A stretch of 10,971 nucleotides of DNA from Yoonia sp. (GTDB lineage: Bacteria > Pseudomonadota > Alphaproteobacteria > Rhodobacterales > Rhodobacteraceae): positions 1-10,971 of the forward strand of contig JAPKCP010000091.1 of assembly GCA_028822885.1 (NCBI GenBank), in the 5' to 3' direction. Shown piece after piece: positions 1 to 5,768 of the stretch; within the stretch, counting starts at the first letter, position 1; every line of letters starts with the position of its first letter. Under the pieces are notes generated by a model that did no database searches, was not told the origin of the DNA, and worked only from the letters and a program-made list of their open reading frames with translations. The translations under genes and the position numbers were made by a program.

Positions 1-339
1 CCATCACAAGCAAAGTCCTACATCGCGGGCATGGATTTCTTCATGGGCGCGCGCATGCACGCCTGTATCGCCGCATTTTCATCTGGCGTACCCGTCATTC
101 CCATGGCCTACAGCCGCAAATTCGCAGGGCTTTTTGGCTCGATCGGCTATGATCACACTGTTGATTGCACATCTGAAACTGCAGACGCGATAAAATCCAA
201 AATCATCGCAGGCTTTGACACCAAAGACGCTCTCACCCTTGAGGCAGCAACAGCCCTAAAAATCGGCAAGACCCGCCTGCAAACTTATGAAGATGCGCTG
301 CGCACCCTGTGCCAAAAAATCATCGCAGCCAAACTCTAG
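1..339 (+). CDS. Polysaccharide pyruvyl transferase-like protein, C-terminal part (5' end outside window)
   Basis: The frame is open from base 1 and ends at TAG 337-339, so the gene starts to the left of the window; the first ATG at 31 is internal. The 112 visible codons include 'MGARMHACIAAFSSGVPVIPMAYSRKF' split around residues 15-41, followed by a GLFGSIGY segment. That GxRxH..iaA...GvPvi...Y..K pattern is the C-terminal nucleotide-sugar/donor-site signature of the PS_pyruv_trans (CsaB/WcaK-like) family. These enzymes transfer pyruvate from phosphoenolpyruvate to hexoses of surface polysaccharides as a ketal, in the cytoplasm. The role fits the EPS genes beside it, with which it is convergent. 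The family call rests on the C-terminus only; another GT-B-fold enzyme is possible but less likely. Confidence 0.72.
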   Translation, partial: PSQAKSYIAGMDFFMGARMHACIAAFSSGVPVIPMAYSRKFAGLFGSIGYDHTVDCTSETADAIKSKIIAGFDTKDALTLEAATALKIGKTRLQTYEDALRTLCQKIIAAKL

Positions 340-388
340 GCGCGGGCCATCTTCATTTCGCCAAAACAACTCGCCGCCGGCAGGCATC

Positions 389-408
389 CGAATTTTCGCG
401 AAAATTCG
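389..408. terminator. 20-bp perfect palindrome between convergent genes, candidate bidirectional terminator
   Basis: The sequence CGAATTTTCGCGAAAATTCG is its own reverse complement. As RNA it can fold into an 8-bp stem with a CGCG loop on either strand. It lies 3 nt beyond the minus-strand glycosyltransferase stop (412-414) and about 50 nt beyond the plus-strand stop at 339, which is where a shared terminator would be expected. The stem is AT-rich and there is no long T tract, so it would be a weak intrinsic terminator. It could instead be a member of an intergenic repeat family or a protein-binding site. Confidence 0.45.
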
Positions 409-411
409 TCT

Positions 412-1302
412 CTATCGGTTCCACTTCGCAGCCAATCTCTCAGGGTGACCCCGCAACATCAAATCGACCATACGGCCCGTCCGGTAGGCCCTAATACGGC
501 ATAACCCTACAAATGCCTTCGTCTTATCAGCGATACTGCGCACCCGATCAGATCGTACAATCCGCGGAATTTCAGCAAGCGGCGACACCCCCATTGCCAG
601 TGTCTTCACCGCCCACCGCAGCTTGCCTGCGCCATCCGTGATCAAGCCATAATCATGGGCCAACTGGCGGTCCCACTTCAAATAGAGATCGGCGAATGAC
701 CGTCGTGCTGGATGATAAACCCGCATCTGCGGCACATAGATAATCTCAAGTCCCATACCAGTGGCACGTTGTCCCCAGTCACGATCCTCAGCTTTGTCCA
801 CCCCTGCAAAGGGGCCAACAGTGTCTAATACAGTGGCTTTGACGACCAAATTGCCAGTCCCGGTAAAGCCTTCTTGTGCAATGTAGCGCTGCATTTGGTA
901 GGCATAGATGCTCTCGTAAGCCTCTAACACGGTCAGTTTAGCGGGGTTCACATAGGCAATGCGCACGTCACCGCCTAAAATGTCACCCGTCAAAATAGCC
1001 TTTGCAGCCGCCTCAAGCCAGTCAAATTGAGCCAGACAATCGGCATCGATAAAGGCCAGCACATCACCGCTTGCCGCCGCCACACCCATATTGCGTGCAG
1101 GCCCCGGACCGGGCGTATCTTGGCGCAATAGGGTCACAGTATCAGGCACATCGGGCAAAACGTCAGACCCGTTATCCACGACGATAATCTCATCTGGTTG
1201 GCGCGTCCCATTGCGCAGCGACCCCAAACAGCGGGCCAACATCTGTGGCTGGTTCAGATGTGGGATAATCACAGAAATCCGCACATCACTCATAATAATC
1301 AT
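412..1302 (-). CDS. Family 2 glycosyltransferase (GT-A fold)
   Basis: This 296-residue protein likely adds a sugar from a nucleotide donor to the growing lipid-linked repeat unit at the cytoplasmic face. The N-terminus has the GT2 pattern: a VIIPHLNQ strand at about 11-18, VVDNGS at 41-46 with the donor-binding Asp43, and GPARNMGVAAASGDVLAFIDAD at about 67-88 ending in the DAD metal-binding motif (86-88). An ED-x-D-W element at 172-176 is the usual acceptor-side catalytic region. No membrane segment is evident, so it is a soluble or peripheral enzyme. It is the last gene of the leftward operon and overlaps the kinase gene by 17 bp. A second ATG at 1291-1293 (protein starting MSDVRIS) gives an 8-bp overlap and is an equally good start. 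Neither ATG has a clear Shine-Dalgarno, which suggests translational coupling. Sugar specificity cannot be read from the sequence. Confidence 0.9.
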   Translation of the reverse strand: MIIMSDVRISVIIPHLNQPQMLARCLGSLRNGTRQPDEIIVVDNGSDVLPDVPDTVTLLRQDTPGPGPARNMGVAAASGDVLAFIDADCLAQFDWLEAAAKAILTGDILGGDVRIAYVNPAKLTVLEAYESIYAYQMQRYIAQEGFTGTGNLVVKATVLDTVGPFAGVDKAEDRDWGQRATGMGLEIIYVPQMRVYHPARRSFADLYLKWDRQLAHDYGLITDGAGKLRWAVKTLAMGVSPLAEIPRIVRSDRVRSIADKTKAFVGLCRIRAYRTGRMVDLMLRGHPERLAAKWNR

Positions 1303-2077
1303 ACGCGTTATCGCGGTCCATATAGCGGCATTTGTTCAGGATCACGCCCATCACGTTGGTTTGGGATGCGATATCACGCTCGCATTTGTCGATCTGCTTG
1401 ATGCTTGTTTCCTCAGCGGCAGCCAGCAGCAGCACACAATCCACACGCGATAAAAACGCCATTGTGTCATCACCCGTCAGCATGGGTGGCATATCAAAAA
1501 GCATTGTATCGGGGGCATACCGCGCGGTCAGATCATCCAGCACAGCGGCAGTGCCGGGGCTTTGCAGTAATTCAGCCGACCCTGCGACCGCATTCACGTT
1601 AGTGGCAAAGATCAGGTTATCATTGACCCGCACTGCGTGGTCTTCAAAAGGTGCGCGGCCCTCTAACACCCGACTGAACTGATGCTCACCGGGGATTTGC
1701 ATCGCGCGGGACAGCGACGGTTTGCGCATATCCATTTCCAACACCATCGTGCGATGATCGCGGTGGCGCGACAACGAATAGGCCAGGTTCATCACCATCG
1801 TGGATTTGCCGCACGCCGCCGTGGGCGATGTGATCGCCACACGTTTCCAGCCATTGGCCGCCATCACCTGCATCATGCGCGTGCGGATCACGTCAAAATC
1901 CATCGCCGGACGCCCACCATCAGCAGCCACAACACGGTTGCGCCGCAAACGCCGGATCGACGGCTTAAACACAGTCAGACTATCCCAAGGGTCATCACCC
2001 ACAGGGGCCGCAACAGGTGTAGGTGCATCCCCGCGCGCGGCACGGGCCTTGGCAATCGCCTCTTGGATCGTGCTCAT
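1286..2077 (-). CDS. CpsD/CapB-type tyrosine autokinase (BY-kinase cytoplasmic domain)
   Basis: This 263-residue P-loop ATPase shows all three BY-kinase motifs: Walker A SPTAACGKST (84-93), Walker A' VLEMDMR (112-118) and Walker B TMLFDMPP (191-198). Before the P-loop, DFDVIRTRMM (60-69) occupies the place of the helix that mediates ring assembly in Wzc/CapB. The last 12 residues contain four tyrosines (252, 259, 261, 262; tail DNAYDYYE), a compact version of the autophosphorylated tyrosine cluster of this family. It has no membrane segment, so it is the separate kinase half of a split Wzc. Its partner is the Wzz protein encoded immediately upstream, whose stop overlaps this start in ATGA (2074-2077). 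An AAGGTGGG sequence lies upstream of the start. Cycles of autophosphorylation and dephosphorylation in such proteins tune polymer length and export. It resembles the tyrosine kinase of exosortase-linked EPS loci. A purely ParA/MinD-like role is unlikely given the tail and neighbours. Confidence 0.88.
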   Translation of the reverse strand: MSTIQEAIAKARAARGDAPTPVAAPVGDDPWDSLTVFKPSIRRLRRNRVVAADGGRPAMDFDVIRTRMMQVMAANGWKRVAITSPTAACGKSTMVMNLAYSLSRHRDHRTMVLEMDMRKPSLSRAMQIPGEHQFSRVLEGRAPFEDHAVRVNDNLIFATNVNAVAGSAELLQSPGTAAVLDDLTARYAPDTMLFDMPPMLTGDDTMAFLSRVDCVLLLAAAEETSIKQIDKCERDIASQTNVMGVILNKCRYMDRDNAYDYYE

Positions 2078-3648
2078 AGGCCCACCTTATCTTTGATGCG
2101 GTCCAAAATGACATCAAGCGGCATCACTTGCGCATGGATCAGCCACAGCAACGCTGGGATCATCACAATTGCGACGGCAAAACCCGCAAAGATAATCGTC
2201 TGGCGGCGCACAATTTCCCAGCGGGTGCGGATCAGCGGCACGGTGCCAAAAGGCGTGATCCCCAGCTTATCGGTCAAATCAACGGGCCTGCGAATAGCCG
2301 TGTTCATCAGCTCCAATACCGCAATCAACATCAGCCCTAAGAATAACCCACCCCCCATACCAGTAGCAGCCAATGCCGTGCGGTTTGGCCGATCCGGTTC
2401 CCGCGGGGATACCGCCTGTTCGATCACAGAAATTCGCTGACCCTTGGCCAAAGCTTCAATCGTGTCACCTGTTTCGGCCCGCGCCCGGTTGGCCACGCCT
2501 TTATCATATTGAGCGCGCAGGTTTGCGTAATCACGCTGCAAGGTATCAAGCGTGATCGCATTGCCCGGTGTCGCCTCAATGGAGACGCGCAAAGCCTCCA
2601 TTGCGACGTTGATCGTGCGTCTTTGGGAGGCCAGAAAATCAAGCTGCCCTTCCAGATCAGCAATTTGAATTTCAAACGCAGACATTGGCACACCAGATAG
2701 CGAGCCTTGAAAGCCTGACGCGACTTGGGCCGCAACCGTTTCTTCTAACGCGGCGACTTGGGCCTTCATTATCTTCACCCGAGGGTTTTCAGGCGACAGC
2801 ACAGCCAGCAGCGTGTTCAACTCGTCCTTAAGACCCTGCAACTGGCGTTGCTCTGGTGTCTGACTAGACAGCGGCATGTTGAGCCCGCCAATGTCACCAG
2901 TGTTTTCATACAGCACCGTCAACCGATCACGGCGGTCGCGCAAAATAGACTCGTCGCGTTCCACCTGTGACAGCCGTTCTTGGGCGGCAGATTGCTGTGA
3001 TCTGCGGAAATCGAGGCTATCGGGTAATGCCTCTAGATTGCGTTCCTGAAACGCGAGAATATCCGCACCGCGCGTCGCAAGTTCTTGATCAAGGCGCGAC
3101 ACCTCTTCGTTAAAGTATTCCAAGGTCTGACCAGCAACAGACGTGCGAATTTCCACATTTTCCTGCAAGATCAGGGTCACAACTTCATTGGTAACCGTGG
3201 CGGACATCAAGGCTGTGGGGGCCTCAAAACTGACCTCAACAATCGTGGCCTGCACAGGGCCACTGCGCCCAGACCCACCTGTGGTGGAAATCACGATCCT
3301 GCGGCGCAGGTCATCAACGATTTCATCCGCAGGCAGCCGTTTGATAACCTCACCGGGGGCTGGATCATAAATCCGCAGCCGATTGGACATCTCAAGCAAT
3401 GAATCGCGGGTCAAAATCCGCTGTTGAATAATCTGGAGCTGCTCTGTGGTTTCAGTCTGCACCGTGGTTGCGGCTAACTCATCTGGGATTTGCTCACTTT
3501 CAACGATCAGCTTGGCGCTGGCTTTGAAAACCGGCGGCAACACTGTGGCAAACGTGACCCCAATGGCAGACCCAATCGCAAGGCAGATCAGGAAATAATG
3601 AATGCGCCGCATAAACAGCGACAAATAGAACCTTAGGTCAATCGTCAT
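2074..3648 (-). CDS. Wzz/GNVR-type polysaccharide chain-length determinant (co-polymerase)
   Basis: This is a 524-residue inner-membrane protein with the Wzz topology. A first membrane segment lies at about 17-37. A long periplasmic region follows, including helical, coiled-coil-prone stretches at about 170-245, 265-312 and 325-410. The LSPENPRVK motif (284-292) matches the 'tPenP.v' element of GNVR-domain proteins. The proline-rich SPREPDRPNR (414-423) lies just before the second membrane segment (about 425-446), as is typical. Unusually, a third hydrophobic segment follows at about 484-505, leaving roughly 19 residues after it. A short cytoplasmic stretch between the second and third segments could contact the kinase encoded next. 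It overlaps both neighbours by 4 bp (ATGA at 3645-3648 and 2074-2077). It probably sets the chain length of the polymer made by a Wzy-type polymerase outside this window. Confidence 0.9.
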   Translation of the reverse strand: MTIDLRFYLSLFMRRIHYFLICLAIGSAIGVTFATVLPPVFKASAKLIVESEQIPDELAATTVQTETTEQLQIIQQRILTRDSLLEMSNRLRIYDPAPGEVIKRLPADEIVDDLRRRIVISTTGGSGRSGPVQATIVEVSFEAPTALMSATVTNEVVTLILQENVEIRTSVAGQTLEYFNEEVSRLDQELATRGADILAFQERNLEALPDSLDFRRSQQSAAQERLSQVERDESILRDRRDRLTVLYENTGDIGGLNMPLSSQTPEQRQLQGLKDELNTLLAVLSPENPRVKIMKAQVAALEETVAAQVASGFQGSLSGVPMSAFEIQIADLEGQLDFLASQRRTINVAMEALRVSIEATPGNAITLDTLQRDYANLRAQYDKGVANRARAETGDTIEALAKGQRISVIEQAVSPREPDRPNRTALAATGMGGGLFLGLMLIAVLELMNTAIRRPVDLTDKLGITPFGTVPLIRTRWEIVRRQTIIFAGFAVAIVMIPALLWLIHAQVMPLDVILDRIKDKVGL

Positions 3649-4523
3649 GGCGCGCCTCGACTGCGCACAAAACTGGCGGTGCCTTGTTCTTGGCCGCCAC
3701 CAAAGAACACACCATCTTTCATGATTTGGTCAATCACTGTGCGCGGTACAGTTTGGATATCCATGGTGAACGCATAGACAAGAGCAAGATCACACAGCTG
3801 GTTGATCAGCCTTGGGATACCGCGTGTGACCTCATAGATTTTTGAAACCGCATCACTTTCAAAGATATCAGCAGCAGCCCCTGCCACCTGTAGGCGGTGG
3901 CGAATATAATCGCCCACACCGTTATGATCCATCTCAGGCAGATGAAAACTGGCCGCCACCCGCTGGGCAAATTGTTTGAGATCGGGGCGCAGCACCACAT
4001 CGCGCAGTTCAGGTTGCCCCACAATAATCAGCTGTAGCAATTCGTCTTTGCCAGAATTGATGTTGGTGAACATCCGCAGTTCTTCTAGGACATCGCGGGT
4101 CAGGTTCTGCGCCTCATCAAAGATCAGGATCACGCGGCGCCCTGCAGCATATTCCGCAACCAAATAGGTTTGGAACTGACCAAACAGATCAACATAATGC
4201 GCGTCAGCCGCTGCACTTTGGCCCAGCGACAACAACACCCACCGAAGCAATTCATTGCGATCACCTTGGGCATTGGCAATTAAACCAATCGTCACATCTT
4301 CACGGTGACTATCAAGCAATTGATGGATCAGTGTGGTTTTACCAGTACCAACCTCGCCTGTAATGAGGCTAATCGGCGCACGGGTCAAAATCCCATATTC
4401 AAGCATAGAAAATGCACGCGCGTGTGTATCCGACCAGAACAAAAAGCCCGGATCTGGCACCAGTGAGAACGGACGCTCACGCAGCCCAAAATGGGCTGTA
4501 TAGAGATCAAGTGAAGGTCCCAT
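3645..4523 (-). CDS. ExeA-like AAA ATPase associated with EPS assembly
   Basis: This 292-residue protein opens with HFGLRERPFSLVPDPGFLFWS (from about residue 11), the characteristic N-terminus of the ExeA/GspA-like ATPases. It continues with Walker A GEVGTGKTT (56-64), Walker B VILIFDEAQ (131-139), a sensor-like IIVGQPEL (166-173) and an R-GIPRLIN sensor-2-type element (234-241). The same family occurs in exosortase/PEP-CTERM EPS operons beside Wzz and kinase genes, as here. Unlike ExeA itself it ends soon after the AAA domain, with no C-terminal transmembrane or peptidoglycan-binding region. It is the first gene of the leftward operon. GGGAG (4528-4532) stands only 4 nt before the ATG, a short but usable spacing. 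It probably acts in the cytoplasm as an energy-driven regulator or assembly factor of the Wzz/kinase complex; its exact job in these loci is not established. Confidence 0.85.
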   Translation of the reverse strand: MGPSLDLYTAHFGLRERPFSLVPDPGFLFWSDTHARAFSMLEYGILTRAPISLITGEVGTGKTTLIHQLLDSHREDVTIGLIANAQGDRNELLRWVLLSLGQSAAADAHYVDLFGQFQTYLVAEYAAGRRVILIFDEAQNLTRDVLEELRMFTNINSGKDELLQLIIVGQPELRDVVLRPDLKQFAQRVAASFHLPEMDHNGVGDYIRHRLQVAGAAADIFESDAVSKIYEVTRGIPRLINQLCDLALVYAFTMDIQTVPRTVIDQIMKDGVFFGGGQEQGTASFVRSRGAP

Positions 4524-4937
4524 TATACTCCCACGGCGGCCTTTCGGATCGCCTATTGCCTCTTGTCTTGATCCTCTGCGCCATCAGACGTCAGGGTCAA
4601 AATCATTTTATCTGATCAGACATGAGCCAGTTTAAGCTACGATTGCAAGCATCCTACAAAAGCCAGCCCAACTTGGCGCGCATTATTGTTGTGCGGGCAA
4701 CAGCAGCAGGCGTTAACCATGGTTAAGTCTGCGTCCCGCCGTGTCATATGTCGTAATTTCAACAAATTGACGCCATTAAGGGCCGCTTTTGGGGCACAAT
4801 CTCAAGAACAAAGGCAGGATTGTGTTAAAGAAGGAAACGTTAACCTTAAAATTGTCCCTAATATTCCCTTAAAAACACAAAACGCACCGTTACCCAAGAC
4901 GGACAGGCCACTCTGGTCGTCAGTCTGGGACATATAG
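4524..4937. promoter_or_regulatory. Divergent intergenic region with promoters for both transcription directions
   Basis: These 414 bp separate the leftward operon from the rightward sugar transferase, so they must hold promoters for at least one and probably both. Visible elements are a 10-bp palindrome TCTGATCAGA (4611-4620), a 7-bp direct repeat ATCAGAC (4583-4589 and 4615-4621, 32 bp apart), a 14-bp palindrome (4713-4726), and several TTAA motifs at 4776, 4825, 4840, 4846 and 4869. I found no convincing -35/-10 pair on either strand. The only longer reading frame here, a TTG-started plus-strand frame ending at 4937, shows no recognisable motif and I do not call it a gene. Confidence 0.6.
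4713..4726. promoter_or_regulatory. 14-bp perfect palindrome TTAACCATGGTTAA, candidate operator
   Basis: TTAACCATGGTTAA is a perfect dyad in the middle of the divergent region, about 200 bp from each start codon. The arms are TTAACC and GGTTAA. It resembles a CtrA box (TTAA-N7-TTAA) but the spacing is 6, not 7, and the symmetry points to a homodimeric repressor or activator. The regulator is unknown. Confidence 0.4.
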
Positions 4938-5651
4938 ATGCACTTTACCAAAGACATGCAGCGCGATGCCCTTCCCGTCACCCTTCCTGCTGCTTTTGCA
5001 GGGATGGACTTGGGATTTGCGGGGACAGCCACGGCTGATCCGGTCGGTGCATATCGCGCAGGCTTTAAGCGTGTCTTTGATGTCTTGGCTATTTTGGGAG
5101 CAGCCCCACTTGTGATCCCTGTGATGGTGCTACTTGCCCTGATCGTCGCACTCGGCGGTGGCAATCCGTTTTATACACAACGCCGGGTCGGCCTGAACGG
5201 GCACATCTATACCATGTGGAAATTCCGCTCGATGGTGGCAAACGCTGATGCAGCCCTTGCCACCTACCTGCACGCTCATCCAGCCGCGCGCGCTGAATGG
5301 GATCGCACCCAGAAACTCAAGAATGATCCACGCATCACCCCTGTGGGCCGGATCTTACGCAAGACATCACTGGACGAGCTGCCACAACTGCTGAACGTTC
5401 TCAAAGGCGAGATGAGCCTGGTTGGCCCCCGCCCCATGCTGCCCGAACAGCAGGGCATGTATCCCGGTACTGCATATTATAAACTGCTGCCCGGCATCAC
5501 TGGCCCGTGGCAGGTATCCGCGCGCAACGAAACCGCATTTGCCGAACGCGCCACCTTTGACACGGGCTACCACAACACATGCACCTTCGTGGGTGATCTG
5601 AAGATGTTGCTAGCAACCGTCGCAGTTGTAATCCGTGCAACAGGCCACTGA
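4938..5651 (+). CDS. Undecaprenyl-phosphate sugar-1-phosphate transferase (ExoY/WcaJ-type initiating enzyme)
   Basis: This 237-residue enzyme starts repeat-unit synthesis by moving a sugar-1-phosphate from a nucleotide sugar to undecaprenyl phosphate at the inner membrane. It has the full bacterial sugar transferase core. A hydrophobic segment at about 46-72 contains prolines, consistent with the re-entrant helix of monotopic family members. KFRSM (95-99), KLKNDPRIT (126-134), the LRKTSLDELPQ stretch (140-150) with the catalytic Asp-Glu pair (146-147), SLVGPRP (160-166) and PGITGPWQVSARN (185-197) follow. It lacks the extra N-terminal membrane helices of WbaP/WcaJ and so is ExoY-like in size. 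The first 40 residues are poorly conserved, and ATGs at 4956 and 5004 are alternative starts. The start at 4938 has a weak CTGGGA about 10 nt upstream. The specific sugar is unknown. Confidence 0.92.
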   Translation: MHFTKDMQRDALPVTLPAAFAGMDLGFAGTATADPVGAYRAGFKRVFDVLAILGAAPLVIPVMVLLALIVALGGGNPFYTQRRVGLNGHIYTMWKFRSMVANADAALATYLHAHPAARAEWDRTQKLKNDPRITPVGRILRKTSLDELPQLLNVLKGEMSLVGPRPMLPEQQGMYPGTAYYKLLPGITGPWQVSARNETAFAERATFDTGYHNTCTFVGDLKMLLATVAVVIRATGH

Positions 5652-5676
5652 CGCAGCCGCACCACACCTGATCTCC

Positions 5677-5728
5677 AACAGGCCGCAAGGACGCGACAAA
5701 GATCGCAGCCCCTGTTACCATTTTCTTT
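5677..5728 (+). terminator. Possible terminator or attenuator between sugar transferase and TPR gene
   Basis: AACAGG (5677-5682) can pair with CCTGTT (5711-5716), and inside it GCGA (5693-5696) can pair with TCGC (5703-5706). The structure is followed after 4 nt by a T-rich run, TTTTCTTTTT (5721-5730 region). The order, stem then T tract, is that of an intrinsic terminator, but the stem is short and interrupted, so it may only attenuate transcription into the TPR gene. Confidence 0.28.
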
Positions 5729-5768
5729 TTATAGAGCCGGATAACTGGCCGTTTAAGATTGAGCAGAT

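Noticed and set aside
309..494. Plus-strand 61-residue frame spanning the convergent gap
   Set aside because: It overlaps the ends of two real genes, is basic and low in complexity, and crosses the palindrome; no coding evidence.
1682..2440. Plus-strand 252-residue open frame antisense to the kinase and Wzz genes
   Set aside because: His/Arg/Ile-rich translation with no domain features. It lies opposite two well-supported genes and is a by-product of their codon use.
4686..4937. Plus-strand frame of 83 codons ending at the base before the sugar transferase ATG (alternative ATG at 4719)
   Set aside because: It starts with TTG, has no Shine-Dalgarno or recognisable motif, and runs over the regulatory palindrome. 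A leader peptide cannot be excluded, but nothing supports it.
4802..5164. Minus-strand 120-residue frame over the sugar transferase start
   Set aside because: Ser/Pro/Ala-rich shadow antisense to the conserved sugar transferase, with no signal or domain.
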